This document shows positions 27,293 to 37,283 of a stretch of DNA of 64,000 nt, piece after piece. How positions within the stretch are numbered: the first letter of the stretch is position 1; the number at the start of each line of letters is the position of its first letter. Origin of the DNA: Solibacillus sp. FSL H8-0523 (GTDB lineage: Bacteria; Bacillota; Bacilli; Bacillales_A; Planococcaceae). The position numbers and the translations under genes are program-made. Location: the NCBI RefSeq assembly GCF_038051985.1, contig NZ_CP150291.1, forward strand, positions 3,286,001-3,350,000, written 5' to 3'. The notes under the pieces were generated by a model. The model did no database searches and had not been told where the DNA came from. It worked only from the letters and a program-made list of their open reading frames with translations.

Positions 27293-28390
27293 ATGAAATC
27301 ACTTGGTAAAATTAGTATTCTCCATATTGTTTTTTTATCGATGACAGTCATTGGCTTGAAAAATCACGTGACGATCATTCCTTCTTTACTAAATGGTGCT
27401 GGACGCGATTCTTGGATGTCCATCATTTTGGCGGCGCTCATCACAATTCCGTGGCTTTATGTTTTTTTCCACCTTCAAAAAGGGCTACAGTCAGATTCCG
27501 TTCGTACGCGTCTGCTTACAAACTACCCTAAATTAGGGAATGTATTAATTTATATCATTGTTTTTTATGTATTGGCCATGGCGGCGTTTACAATGCGTGA
27601 AACGATTCAATGGGTATCCACAACCTTCTTAATCGAAACACCCTTTATCCTATTGTTTTTCTTTTTTTCAGTTGTTTGCATTTTATTAGCTACGTCCTCT
27701 GTATTAAGTATTACGATGGCGAATGTCATAGTCCTATTTGGTGTCGTTATATTGGGCTTTTTCGTTGCTTTTGTCAATATACAAGTAAAAGATTATTCAC
27801 TTGTACGGCCATTTTTCGAACATGGCTTTTCACCCATTATTAAAACGACTCTTTATCCTGCTTCTGGCTTTTTTGAAATTCTATTATTTTTGTTTATTCA
27901 ACAGCATTTTAAGAAAAAATTAAAGTTTACACATCTACTCATTATTCTCTTTATTCTTGTGGGCTTAACGCTTGGTCCATTGTTAGGTGCGATTACCGAA
28001 TTTGGGCCTACAGAAGCTGCAAAACAACGCTATCCTGCTTTTGAAGAATGGCGTATCGCAAAAATTGGTGGCTATATTTCACATTTAGATTTCTTTTCGA
28101 TTTATCAATGGTTAACCGGTGCGTTTATACGCGTTGGCTTTTTGTTATTTATCGCGATTGAGCTATTAGGGATCACAGGAAAGACGAAGCAAGTTTGGAA
28201 AACCGTTGCACCCGCCTATATTTTTTTAACATTACCGCTGTTTTTAATGAACGACAGTATATTTATCGAGGTGAAAGGAAAGTATTTTCTAATAAGTACA
28301 ACTTTGTTCTTTTTTATTTTAGCCTTTTTATTACTTTTCCTTTTGCGAAAGAGAACAAAGAATAAGGTGGAAAGCGATGCAGCAAATTGA
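27293..28390 (+). CDS. Spore germinant receptor B subunit (GerAB/GerKB family)
   Basis: 365 aa permease-like inner-membrane protein with about 10 hydrophobic segments, of the endospore germination permease (APC-like) family. In this family it binds the germinant. The start at 27293 follows GAGG, and the start region of the longer frame (27152) overlaps a terminator, so it is rejected. Here the order is B-A-C. Its end overlaps the A gene by 14 nt. The germinant cannot be read from the sequence. Confidence 0.9.
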   Translation: MKSLGKISILHIVFLSMTVIGLKNHVTIIPSLLNGAGRDSWMSIILAALITIPWLYVFFHLQKGLQSDSVRTRLLTNYPKLGNVLIYIIVFYVLAMAAFTMRETIQWVSTTFLIETPFILLFFFFSVVCILLATSSVLSITMANVIVLFGVVILGFFVAFVNIQVKDYSLVRPFFEHGFSPIIKTTLYPASGFFEILLFLFIQQHFKKKLKFTHLLIILFILVGLTLGPLLGAITEFGPTEAAKQRYPAFEEWRIAKIGGYISHLDFFSIYQWLTGAFIRVGFLLFIAIELLGITGKTKQVWKTVAPAYIFLTLPLFLMNDSIFIEVKGKYFLISTTLFFFILAFLLLFLLRKRTKNKVESDAAN

Positions 28391-29810
28391 TACGATTTCG
28401 TTAAAATCGCAATTTAAACATTGTGAGGATGTTCATTTTCAAACGTATTCTTTTCAAGCGAGCAATGTCACGCTCATCACATGCGATGCGATGATTGACA
28501 AGTACTCACTTAATGAAATTATTGTACCAAGGCTTCAGTCCATTTGTAGTGACCCTGATACCCCACTAGATGAAACGATGCTTTTACAAAATTTATACAT
28601 TCCTGATTTACAAAAAATTGATGATTTAAACGATGCAGTGTCCAATGTTTTTGGCGGCTTTGTGCTCATTTATGTGGAAAAGCTTCAAATATTATTATCG
28701 AGTAATATTGAAAAAAAGCCGAATCGAAGTCCAGAAGAAACGAAATTAGAGGTACAAATTAAAGGCCCTAGAGACAATTTTATTGAAGATTTAGCTATTA
28801 ATATTGCGCTCATTCGTAAACGACTACCTACTGATTCTCTTGCTGTTGAAAAGCTATCTATTGGGGAGCGTTCGAAAACAAAGCTTGCGATTCTTTATTT
28901 TCACGATATTGCAAGTTTGTCCATATTAAAAGAACTAAAACAAGATTTGGAATCTGTTAGTACAGATGTTCTTTTAAGCAGTGAATCCCTTATGGAACGA
29001 TTTAATAAACGCTCCTATTTTTTACCGCTAAACGATACGACAGGTCGCCCCGATTTTGCTGTTATGGCATTGTCATCAGGACGCTTTGTCATTTTAGTTG
29101 ATGGCATTTCTTATGCAGTGATTACCCCTGTCGATTTATTTATGCTATTAAAATCAGGTGAGGATCTTGATTATCCAGCGATTACAAGCTCATTAGAACG
29201 CGTATTACGGATTTTTGGTATTCTCATTGCACTTTTATTGCCTGCATTTTGGCTTGCCTTAACGACATTTCACCAAGAACAATTGCCGTTCCCCTTACTT
29301 GCGACAATCGTTCAAGCCAATACGGGATTACCACTTCCCTCCGCGTTAGAAATGCTCGGTATGCTGTTCATGTTTGAGCTCTTTCGAGAAGCTGGGTTAC
29401 GTCTCCCAAGTACACTTAGTGGAACAATTAGTGTAGTTGGCGGACTGATAATTGGAGATGCTGCAATCCGTTCAGGAATCACAAGCCCAGCCATGATTGT
29501 CGTCATTGCGGTTTCAACCATCGCGACCTTTACGCTTGTCAATCAATCGCTCGTTACAGCGGTAAGTGTCGCGCGCGTTTTGTTTATTATCGTAACCTCT
29601 ATTTTCGGTTTATTTGGCTTATTTTTATCGATGTATTTAGTCGTTCTTTATTTGGCAAACGTGCGTGTTTACGGTGTTCCGTACCTTAACTTTACAGCGG
29701 ATCTTTCTTGGTCGAATATAAAATTATCGTTATTCCGCCCACCTAAGAAAGACTATAAAAAACGAACAGCCATTAAAACACTTCAGGATAAAACAAGGGA
29801 GGAAGAATGA
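28377..29810 (+). CDS. Spore germinant receptor A subunit (GerAA/GerKA family)
   Basis: 477 aa. A large hydrophilic N-terminal domain (to about 280) is followed by several membrane segments. The family motifs ILIALLLPAFWLALTTFHQEQLP and FELFREAGLRLPSTLSGTISVVGG are present. In GerA receptors this subunit forms the oligomeric channel-like core. Overlaps both neighbours (14 nt upstream, ATGA 4 nt downstream), indicating translational coupling. Confidence 0.95.
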   Translation: MQQIDTISLKSQFKHCEDVHFQTYSFQASNVTLITCDAMIDKYSLNEIIVPRLQSICSDPDTPLDETMLLQNLYIPDLQKIDDLNDAVSNVFGGFVLIYVEKLQILLSSNIEKKPNRSPEETKLEVQIKGPRDNFIEDLAINIALIRKRLPTDSLAVEKLSIGERSKTKLAILYFHDIASLSILKELKQDLESVSTDVLLSSESLMERFNKRSYFLPLNDTTGRPDFAVMALSSGRFVILVDGISYAVITPVDLFMLLKSGEDLDYPAITSSLERVLRIFGILIALLLPAFWLALTTFHQEQLPFPLLATIVQANTGLPLPSALEMLGMLFMFELFREAGLRLPSTLSGTISVVGGLIIGDAAIRSGITSPAMIVVIAVSTIATFTLVNQSLVTAVSVARVLFIIVTSIFGLFGLFLSMYLVVLYLANVRVYGVPYLNFTADLSWSNIKLSLFRPPKKDYKKRTAIKTLQDKTREEE

Positions 29811-30958
29811 TGAAGAAGCTTCTATTTCTCCCATTCTTTCTTTTACTCGCAGGATGCTGGGATACCAATCAACCTGAGCGAATGTATTATCTGTACGGTA
29901 TTGGTATTGATTTTGAGGATGATGAATATGTCATGTATGCACAAATTATTGATTTTACGAATATCGCGAAATCCGATCAACCCAATCCAGAAGCATCTCA
30001 GGCAGAAGTTGGTGTAGCAAGAGGACGTACATTTGATGAAGTGTTTTTCAACTTATATAAGAGCATGGATGAAAGGCTATTTTTAGGCCAACTTGAATAT
30101 GTCATCTTTTCAGAAGAAGCGGTCAAACAACACAAAGGTAAGGCAATCGTTAACTCGTTTATTCGCTATCGGGAATTGCGCTATACTACATGGACCTACA
30201 TTACCGATGCCCCTTTAGAAGAAGTGATGCTAACGACACCGATTATTAATAAAGCGATTACCTTATCAAAGGTGGCCGACCCAACTAATTCCCTAAAACA
30301 ATCATCGTTGATTCAACCAATCAACTTCCGTGAAATTTTGATTAATCTAGATGAACCGAGCCATTCGGCCATCATCCCTTTTATTGAAATTAGTGAAAAC
30401 TGGTCAACGGATAAAGGACCAGATACCGTCTATTCTATTGAATCGGTTGTCTTAGTTAATTTACAGGATCCGTATAAGGGACATTTAAAAGGTGACGATG
30501 TACGAGGTCTCCAATGGATGACGGAAAAAACGGTGCGTAGTGAAATTACAGTAAAAATGGACGGTTTTGCAGATCCCTATGTAACAAATGTCGTACAATC
30601 CATTAAACCAACGATACGTCCCATCATTAATGAGGATTCGATACACTTTGAGTTAGATGTAAAATGCGTTGTTGAAGGGGTAGAATCCGAGAATCAGGAG
30701 ATTATGGAGAAATTAATAAAAAAAGTTGAAGAGACGATGGAAAAGGAAATTGAAACAACCTATAAAGCCGCATTAAAGATGGACGTCGATGTTTTTCGTC
30801 TATCAGAAACTGTCTATCGAAAACATAATAAAGCATGGAAAAAGATGAATGAAGACGGCGTTATCCCGTTGGACGAAAACTCAATTCGTTCGATTAACGT
30901 TGAAGTCGTTAAAATGAATGGAGAACGGGTTATTTCAAATAGGAAAGATAGTCAATAA
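29807..30958 (+). CDS. Spore germinant receptor C subunit, Ger(x)C lipoprotein
   Basis: 383 aa lipoprotein; the lipobox LLAGC follows a short signal (MMKKLLFLPFFL), so Cys17-18 would be lipidated. The mature protein starts WDTNQPERMYYLYGIGIDF, a typical Ger(x)C opening. It completes the A-B-C receptor. AGGGAGGAAG precedes the ATG. No clear terminator precedes the repeat that follows. Confidence 0.95.
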   Translation: MMKKLLFLPFFLLLAGCWDTNQPERMYYLYGIGIDFEDDEYVMYAQIIDFTNIAKSDQPNPEASQAEVGVARGRTFDEVFFNLYKSMDERLFLGQLEYVIFSEEAVKQHKGKAIVNSFIRYRELRYTTWTYITDAPLEEVMLTTPIINKAITLSKVADPTNSLKQSSLIQPINFREILINLDEPSHSAIIPFIEISENWSTDKGPDTVYSIESVVLVNLQDPYKGHLKGDDVRGLQWMTEKTVRSEITVKMDGFADPYVTNVVQSIKPTIRPIINEDSIHFELDVKCVVEGVESENQEIMEKLIKKVEETMEKEIETTYKAALKMDVDVFRLSETVYRKHNKAWKKMNEDGVIPLDENSIRSINVEVVKMNGERVISNRKDSQ

Positions 30959-30974
30959 CGGCTCATAATTGTAA

Positions 30975-31415
30975 CCTGGGATTGCTTTTCTAATAAAATT
31001 TCACTTGATTCGTGGGCTACGGCATGACAGCATTATGGCCACCAATCATAAAATTTTGCCCTCGTTAAGCTTGCTATTGAAAGGTTCTTTTTTATACCAT
31101 TGATTATAAGTAGTGTGGCGCGGAGCGAAGGGTGAGTTGCAAAAAACACCCGCTTCAACGAAAAGAGTTGGACGGAGTGGAGCGGCGGACTCCTTGGCGA
31201 TTAAGCGTGCGCGGAAAATCCAATGTTCCATGCCGCCGCAAGAGGCATGGAACATTTAGTTGGAGCCACGCCGCCCGGAACGCAGTACAACGGATATGAG
31301 CTTAAAATCATCTCCCATCAATGCTTTTCTCCCGTAGCGCAGCAGAATGGATAAGGTTAAAAGGTCCCCATTTTATTTATCTAAAACTTTGTCATCTCCA
31401 ACTTACGGTGATGAA
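30975..31415 (+). repeat. Composite dispersed repeat, copy 2 (degraded)
   Basis: Same order as the other two copies, between the convergent ger operon and the exonuclease gene. Module A (31009-31047) has lost its centre, the join lying at a GGCCAC where the full copies have GGCCAC and GGCCCAC about 46 nt apart. Module B (31114-31295) has extra sequence after GGAGCGAAGG but keeps CGGAAAATCC, the ATGTTCCATGCC / GGCATGGAACAT hairpin and TTAGTTGGAGCC. The tail ACTTTGTCATC is at 31385. Confidence 0.8.
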
Positions 31416-31424
31416 CCCAAAAAA

Positions 31425-31466
31425 ACACAAACTTTCTCCGCAAAGAGAAAATTTGTGTTTTTGTTT
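31425..31466. terminator. Terminator between ger operon side and exonuclease gene
   Basis: AAACACAAACTTTCTC / GAGAAAATTTGTGTTT stem with A/T tracts on both sides; bidirectional in a convergent setting. Confidence 0.7.
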
Positions 31467-31478
31467 TATCGCAGACTC

Positions 31479-32354
31479 TTATTTTAATGAACGCGCATGC
31501 TTAGCGATTAAACGATAGCCTTTTTGCTCCACTGATTGGAATATTTCAGGCGTGTATCCATCTAAACGTAATGCATCAAGCTCTGCATCTATTTCTGCTT
31601 CACAGTTGATTTTAGCTAACTGATGCGACAAGCGTAACATGTCCTCGTTTTCGCTAATTTTAATACGTTGACCCGGTTTTAATGTTGGTAATGCTTCTAA
31701 CACACCATCAATCGAGCCATGATTTTGAATCAGCTGTAACGCCGTTTTTGGTCCGATTCCTTTAACGCCTGGGTAGCCGTCACCTGAATCGCCCATAAAT
31801 GCTTTTACCTCCGCAAATTGCTTCGGTGCAATGCCGTATTCATCGACAAAGCGTGCTTCTGTGTACACTTCGTATTCTGTGTAGCCCTTTTTTGTGAACG
31901 CAATCGTTGTCGATGGATTCAGTAACTGCAGTAAATCGCGGTCGCCACTAATGACCGTGATTTGCGCGTCGTCCTTCCACTTTTCAATCATCGAACCGAT
32001 TAAATCATCCGCCTCTAATCCTTTTGTGCCGAAGTTTTGCCAGCCGATCATTTTTGATACATTTTTTGCCATATCAAATTGAGGTAGCATTTCTTCTGGT
32101 GGTGCTGGGCGGTTCGCTTTGTAGCCGTCATAGAGCTCATTGCGGAATGTGTGCGCACCCATATCCCAACAAACCGCTAAGTGTGTCGGTTTCATTAAAT
32201 TTTGTGCAGTTAATACGTGACGAGCAAAGCCCTGTACCCCGTTCGACGGCGTGCCATCATCTAAGCGAATAAATTGGTTCATCGCTGCAGATGCGAAAAA
32301 CGAACGGAATAAAAGTGCCATGCCATCTACGATTAATAAGTGTGGTTTTGTCAT
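31479..32354 (-). CDS. 5'-3' exonuclease (YpcP-like)
   Basis: 291 aa stand-alone version of the DNA polymerase I 5'-3' exonuclease domain, used for removing RNA primers and flaps. Acidic metal ligands lie in LLIVDGMALLFR (N-terminus), GLEADDLIGS and ISGDRDLLQL. The helix-3-turn region with GDSGDGYPGVKGIGPKTA is intact. ATG 32354 follows GAGAGGAAG. No polymerase domain is attached, as in YpcP of B. subtilis. Confidence 0.9.
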   Translation of the reverse strand: MTKPHLLIVDGMALLFRSFFASAAMNQFIRLDDGTPSNGVQGFARHVLTAQNLMKPTHLAVCWDMGAHTFRNELYDGYKANRPAPPEEMLPQFDMAKNVSKMIGWQNFGTKGLEADDLIGSMIEKWKDDAQITVISGDRDLLQLLNPSTTIAFTKKGYTEYEVYTEARFVDEYGIAPKQFAEVKAFMGDSGDGYPGVKGIGPKTALQLIQNHGSIDGVLEALPTLKPGQRIKISENEDMLRLSHQLAKINCEAEIDAELDALRLDGYTPEIFQSVEQKGYRLIAKHARSLK

Positions 32355-32425
32355 AATGATACTTCCTCTCAAACTTCTAGACACTCATTATAGCAAAACC
32401 GCCACGTAAAGGCTGTTTGAAGCAC

Positions 32426-33910
32426 TTACTGCTGTGGGAGTAAAAATTCAATAATGCGATTGACGTCTTGACTAAAAACACGATCCTCAGTCATACTTGG
32501 CACGATTTCGCGAATCTGCTCCCACTGTTCACGTAATTTCGGCGACATTTTTTCGACACCGCGGTACTCAACAGCCTGTGCTGCACAAAATGCTTCGATT
32601 GCCAAAACGGTACGTACGTTGGCAATAATCATGCGCGCATGACGAGCTCCGGTTGTGCCCATACTTACGTGATCTTCCTGATTCGCAGACGATGGAATAG
32701 AATCAACCGATGCGGGATGTGCAAGTGTCTTGTTTTCTGACACAAGGCTTGCCGCGCTATATTGTAAAATCATGGCGCCGGATTCAAGTCCAGGGTTCGC
32801 ACTTAAGAACGCTGGCAACCCTTCATTTAACTGTGGATTCACTAAGCGCTCAATACGGCGCTCCGATACATTTGCAAGTTCTGCGATCCCGATTTTTAAA
32901 AAGTCCATCGCAAAGGCAATCGGCTGACCGTGGAAATTGCCTCCAGAAATGACTAAATCCCCATCTTCAAAAATCAACGGATTATCCGTAGCAGCATTCA
33001 TTTCAAGCTCAAGCTTTTCTTTTACATAATTCAATACTTGCCAGCTTGCCCCGTGAATTTGAGGTATGCAGCGCAGCGAATACGGATCTTGTACGCGCTT
33101 GTCGCCTTGATGGGTAATGAGCTCACTGCCCTCTAACCAGTCACGCATACGCGTAGCCACATCAATTTGCTCTTTCATCCCACGCGCCTCGTGAACCGCT
33201 GGGTGAAATGCATCAATAATACCGTAGAGCGATTCCATGGTCATCGCAGCAATCCACTCACTCGCATAGGCTAGCTTTTCTGCCTCAATGTAATTGACAA
33301 TTCCTTGCGCGGTCATTGCCTGCGTCCCGTTTATCAGTGCCAGTCCTTCTTTTGCTTGTAGCTCGATTTTCACAAGCTCCAAACGCTCAATAATTTCTTT
33401 TGATGACTGACGCTCTCCGTTTATAAATACTTCACCCTCGCTAATGAGCGCCAATACTAAATGTGAAAGTGGCGCTAAATCACCAGATGCCCCAAGTGAA
33501 CCCTGCTGTGGGATTACCGGAAGAATGTCCTCATTAATCATGAAACATAATCGCTCTAATACTTCTAATCGAATGCCTGAGAACCCCTTTAACAATGCAT
33601 TCAAACGTAGTACCATCATCGCCTTTGCAACGAGTGGTGGAAATGGCTCACCAAATCCACAGGCATGCGAGCGAATTAAGTTCAACTGTAATTTACTTAC
33701 TTCCTGCTCCGCAATTTTCACATCGCAAAATTTTCCGAAGCCTGTATTAATCCCGTATACCGTTTTATCCTGCTGTACGATGCGTTCGACTGCTGACCGA
33801 CTTTTTTCTACGCGCTTCTTTGCATCATCTGAAATGACTACCTGTTGTTTCCCATATAAAATAGTCTCCATTTGTTCCATAGTTAACTGTTGCCCGTTTA
33901 ATTGAATCAT
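32426..33910 (-). CDS. hutH: Histidine ammonia-lyase
   Basis: 494 aa; converts histidine to urocanate and ammonia. The MIO electrophile is formed from the ASG in [15 protein letters not shown] near residue 140. The start at 33910 follows AAAGGGTGGG; a longer frame from 33988 has no ribosome site. No hutU, hutI or hutG lies in the window, so the pathway genes must be elsewhere or missing. The 249 nt upstream (33911-34159) are AT-rich and hold only the terminator of the next gene. Confidence 0.96.
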   Translation of the reverse strand: MIQLNGQQLTMEQMETILYGKQQVVISDDAKKRVEKSRSAVERIVQQDKTVYGINTGFGKFCDVKIAEQEVSKLQLNLIRSHACGFGEPFPPLVAKAMMVLRLNALLKGFSGIRLEVLERLCFMINEDILPVIPQQGSLGASGDLAPLSHLVLALISEGEVFINGERQSSKEIIERLELVKIELQAKEGLALINGTQAMTAQGIVNYIEAEKLAYASEWIAAMTMESLYGIIDAFHPAVHEARGMKEQIDVATRMRDWLEGSELITHQGDKRVQDPYSLRCIPQIHGASWQVLNYVKEKLELEMNAATDNPLIFEDGDLVISGGNFHGQPIAFAMDFLKIGIAELANVSERRIERLVNPQLNEGLPAFLSANPGLESGAMILQYSAASLVSENKTLAHPASVDSIPSSANQEDHVSMGTTGARHARMIIANVRTVLAIEAFCAAQAVEYRGVEKMSPKLREQWEQIREIVPSMTEDRVFSQDVNRIIEFLLPQQ

Positions 33911-34123
33911 GTTAGCCCACCCTTTATGATTTTTCGAAACGATAATTGTCTTAAATTTATTATTGTACAAAGAACATTTTATTTCCACCTATTTTTATCT
34001 CAAATGAATATTTATTCTCTAAAAGTCCTATTTTATATGTTTTACGAAGTTTTTTACTTCAACGAGATTTATCTCTAACACACTAATACACTAATTCATT
34101 AGTATTCTACTATATTAACAAAA

Positions 34124-34154
34124 AAAAAAAAGACCCGATTTCTCGAGTCTCCTT
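34124..34154 (-). terminator. Terminator of the ABC1/UbiB-family gene
   Basis: AGACTCG / CGGGTCT stem with a run of 12 T on the minus strand, just after the gene. Confidence 0.85.
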
Positions 34155-34159
34155 CTATA

Positions 34160-36166
34160 TCATTTTGTTCGTTTCATATCACGAATCGCTTGAATCGACA
34201 GACGAACAAGTAAGATGGCACATAAAAATAAACCTAAATAGGCAGCGGTATTTAAATAGACCGCGTAAGCCGTATGCATAAACTGTGAAATTGCGAGTAA
34301 AGCGACGGAAATTATACCAAATGTAATGCCGACAAGTAACAGGACAAAACGTGAAAAAAGCTGTGTGACAAACATCGCATTTGCTTTATCTGAAAAAATA
34401 TCATGATGCAAAATAATCTTACCGCTTTCGGCTTTTTTAATCATTTGATCAATACGGCGCGGAAGTTTACGTATATTTGGCAATAACAGTGCGAGCTCTT
34501 CTTCAATCATTTGCTTCGTCTCTTTTGGTTCCTTAAATGGCTTCATCAAGCTTGCTTTTAAATAATCATTTGAGAAATCTTTAATCTCACTAAAAATAGT
34601 AAAGTTTGGGTCAATCGTTGACAGTGTCCCATCTAACGTGACGATTGCACGTAATGCAACGCTGACAGATGGGTAAAAATGCAAGCCAAAATCTCGTGCC
34701 ACCGAGAAAATGGAATAAATTAATTCGTCCGTTTCGATACGTGTCACATAATTAATCTTCAACAAGATTTGGCTAATGGCCTGCTCCATCTCTTGGCGAT
34801 TCACTTCTTCTGCATTTTCAACTAATAGACTAATGCCGTCTACTACAAGCGCGGCATCATTTTGATGAATCCCTACTAGGAAGTACTTCAGCCCGTCCTG
34901 CTGTTGCACCGCTAGCCGACCCACCGCTCCATAATCGAGCATCGCGACACGCCCGGTACCCTCTTCAATATAAATATTGCCTGGATGTGGATCGGCATGG
35001 AAAATCCCTGAAATGAGCGCTTGTTCTAAAAAGGCATACAGTAGTGTTTGGGCAAAATCATGACGATTCGTTTGCGCGGCCTGCTGTGCAAACAACAGAC
35101 TCCCTACCGTAACGGACTTGCCTTTTACATACTCCATCACGAGCACATTTTCATTACTAAAACTTGTATAAACATTCGGCACTTTGACATCGATATTGCC
35201 ACTTTTCACGATTAGCGCCATTTGCTCCATATTGCGCGCCTCGATATGAAAATCAATTTCCTCACTTAGCGCGAGACTAAAACCTTTTGCTAAATCGTAA
35301 AATCCTAAGTTTTCCGCCCATTGTGATTTACTTGAAATCCAGCTGGCAAATTCCATTAAAATCGCTAAATCATCATGCATAATATGCTTCACTTCAGGAC
35401 GCAAGAGCTTGACGACAACCGGCTCATTTGTGTCCTTTAATACCGCCTTGTGTACCTGACCAATCGATGCGGCAGCTAAAGGCGTTTTACTGAAATAAGA
35501 AAAAATATGCTCCGTGTCATTCTTAAAATTATCTTGTAAAATTTGATTCACTTGCTCTTCTGCTAATGGTTTGACGTGCTGTTGTAGCTTTTCTAATTCC
35601 TCGATAAAAATCGGCGATAGTAGCTCTTTTCGTGTAGATAACACTTGTCCAAATTTAATAAACACGCCACCACACTGCTCCAATGTATCACGCAGTGCCT
35701 TTGCTAATTCGCGTTCGTCCTCGCGAGCACGTGCGTATTTTACGGTGCGTGTGACGCCATTTCTCACAGCGATGCTTACAACCTCGCGCAAACGCTTTTG
35801 ACGCTTCCAGTACGTAATAACTGTTTTAATATACGAACGTTTGCCTACCGGATTCCCGTTTTCATTGAGCTCAATCGGATCAAATAACTCGAAAAATAAA
35901 TACAACAGCATGGAAATCAGTAGCATACTACCAAACCACAGCAACGTAGCACTATTCACGACATTTGACATGAGCCCTTGATCGTAATAGTCTGTCCCAC
36001 GTAAATAGGTGTACCAAAATACAAAGGTTGTTAAAGCGACACTGATTATGACTGATAATAGGCGCTTTACTGTGCTTACTTGCGAGCCTATCAACCGCCC
36101 ACTAATGAAAAAGATTAAAATACCTGCGCCTACTAATTGAATGATTGTTGAAATAACGCTCAACAA
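34160..36166 (-). CDS. ABC1/AarF/UbiB-family atypical kinase
   Basis: 668 aa. Two or three membrane segments occur at the N-terminus (about residues 5-95) and two more at the C-terminus (about 605-660). The UbiB-type kinase-like core lies between: FIKFGQVLSTRKELL (KxGQ motif), AAASIGQVHKAVL (Ala-rich nucleotide loop), then FHADPHPGNIYI and LDYGAVGRL. In other bacteria such proteins support quinone synthesis or lipid handling; in menaquinone-using Bacillales the substrate is unknown. The OsmC gene lies 10 nt upstream and the two are probably co-transcribed. Confidence 0.88.
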   Translation of the reverse strand: MLSVISTIIQLVGAGILIFFISGRLIGSQVSTVKRLLSVIISVALTTFVFWYTYLRGTDYYDQGLMSNVVNSATLLWFGSMLLISMLLYLFFELFDPIELNENGNPVGKRSYIKTVITYWKRQKRLREVVSIAVRNGVTRTVKYARAREDERELAKALRDTLEQCGGVFIKFGQVLSTRKELLSPIFIEELEKLQQHVKPLAEEQVNQILQDNFKNDTEHIFSYFSKTPLAAASIGQVHKAVLKDTNEPVVVKLLRPEVKHIMHDDLAILMEFASWISSKSQWAENLGFYDLAKGFSLALSEEIDFHIEARNMEQMALIVKSGNIDVKVPNVYTSFSNENVLVMEYVKGKSVTVGSLLFAQQAAQTNRHDFAQTLLYAFLEQALISGIFHADPHPGNIYIEEGTGRVAMLDYGAVGRLAVQQQDGLKYFLVGIHQNDAALVVDGISLLVENAEEVNRQEMEQAISQILLKINYVTRIETDELIYSIFSVARDFGLHFYPSVSVALRAIVTLDGTLSTIDPNFTIFSEIKDFSNDYLKASLMKPFKEPKETKQMIEEELALLLPNIRKLPRRIDQMIKKAESGKIILHHDIFSDKANAMFVTQLFSRFVLLLVGITFGIISVALLAISQFMHTAYAVYLNTAAYLGLFLCAILLVRLSIQAIRDMKRTK

Positions 36167-36176
36167 GCTCGCCCCC

Positions 36177-36620
36177 TTAGTTCATCGTAATATGTACCTG
36201 AATGTCTACATTCCCTTTTAACGCTTTACTAATCATACAAGTTTCCTCTGCCTTATATGCATAGCGCTCAGCTAACTTTAGCGTGCGCTCGGACTTCTCG
36301 TTAAGTGTGATCGCGACATGATGATGAATTTCCTTATACGTAAACACACCATTTGTCACATCGACAACGCCCTCAGATTTTAATGTTACATCCGCGTCAA
36401 CTTGACTCCGTTCATACATCGCCGCAAGTGTAATGATATAGCATGTAGCGGCTGCGCCTAGTAGCATCTCATCTGGATTCGTCCCAATGCCCGGACCATC
36501 CATTTCTGGTGGAATTGAAACTTGTGTTTGTAGGCGCTCCGCAGTTAACGCGCCAACCGCATTTCGTCCCTGTGGCCAATCGATGTTTAGTGTAAATGTA
36601 TGCGTTGCCAAAAAATTCAC
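36177..36620 (-). CDS. OsmC/Ohr-family peroxide-reducing protein
   Basis: 147 aa. The two redox cysteines of the family are present (AATCYI near residue 60 and EETCMIS near residue 128), with the central helix GTNPDEMLLGA. Expected to reduce organic hydroperoxides. The start is a GTG at 36620 with a weak ribosome site, so it may lie a few codons further in. It precedes the UbiB-family gene. Confidence 0.85.
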   Translation of the reverse strand: MNFLATHTFTLNIDWPQGRNAVGALTAERLQTQVSIPPEMDGPGIGTNPDEMLLGAAATCYIITLAAMYERSQVDADVTLKSEGVVDVTNGVFTYKEIHHHVAITLNEKSERTLKLAERYAYKAEETCMISKALKGNVDIQVHITMN

Positions 36621-36664
36621 TCATTTCATTTTTCTTCTACTATAACATTTTTAAGAGGTCAAAG

Positions 36665-36703
36665 AAAAAACGCAACCCCCTCGAAAGGAAATTGCGCTTT
36701 TTT
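36665..36703 (-). terminator. Probable original terminator of the ATP-grasp ligase gene
   Basis: Minus-strand stem GCGCAA / TTGCGT with inner CCT/AGG pairing, followed by TTTTTT. It is separated from the ligase gene (37284) by composite repeat copy 3. Confidence 0.65.
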
Positions 36704-36714
36704 GGATCATCACC

Positions 36715-37268
36715 GTAAAACGGAGTTGCTTTTTCTAATAAAATTTCACTTAATTGATTGGTGGGCTTCGGCATGACCGCATTATGGCCACGTGGTACGT
36801 GTCCATACTACTGTCTTTAATGCCGTTTGCGAGGCCCACCAATCCATCATTTTTCCCTCATCATAATAGTTAAGAGCACAAAATTAAGCCGCTTGCGCTT
36901 ACGCTAGGCGGCGGATGGTGAAAAAGTTACTGTTTCTTTATTGAAATTGCTTAAATCAATGATCTGCTGATTGAAAACTCATTTATTAAAAGTTTTTATT
37001 AACGTTGATTATAAGTTGCACTGATTTAAAAGGAACAAGCTTTGTTTTATCATTTTTTAAAGAGCTTCACTTTATACCAAAGTAGAGTGGCGCGGAGCGA
37101 AGGCGGCAGACTCCTGCGGGAACAGCGCGTGCGGAAAATCCATTTTTTTTTGCCGCCGTCAGAGGCACAAAAAATTAGTTGGAGCCGTGCCCGCGGAAAG
37201 CGTCCGCCGTAGCGCAGCAGAACGGATTCAATTAGAAAAGCTTGTTTTTTCTTGCCATCCCTAACTTA
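36715..37268 (+). repeat. Composite dispersed repeat, copy 3
   Basis: Module A (36757-36843, 87 bp, the same length as copy 1) has perfect arms ATTGGTGGGC / GCCCACCAAT. A GC-rich block AAGCCGCTTGCG follows at about 36885. Module B (37088-37226) keeps the GGCGGCAGACTCCTGCGGG / CCCGCGGAAAGCGTCCGCC arms. It sits between the ATP-grasp gene and the OsmC gene. No coding signal. Confidence 0.85.
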
Positions 37269-37283
37269 TGACAAACAACATGT

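Noticed and set aside
31046-31255. Minus-strand frame inside composite repeat copy 2
   Set aside because: Lies within repeat sequence and is not shared by copies 1 and 3.
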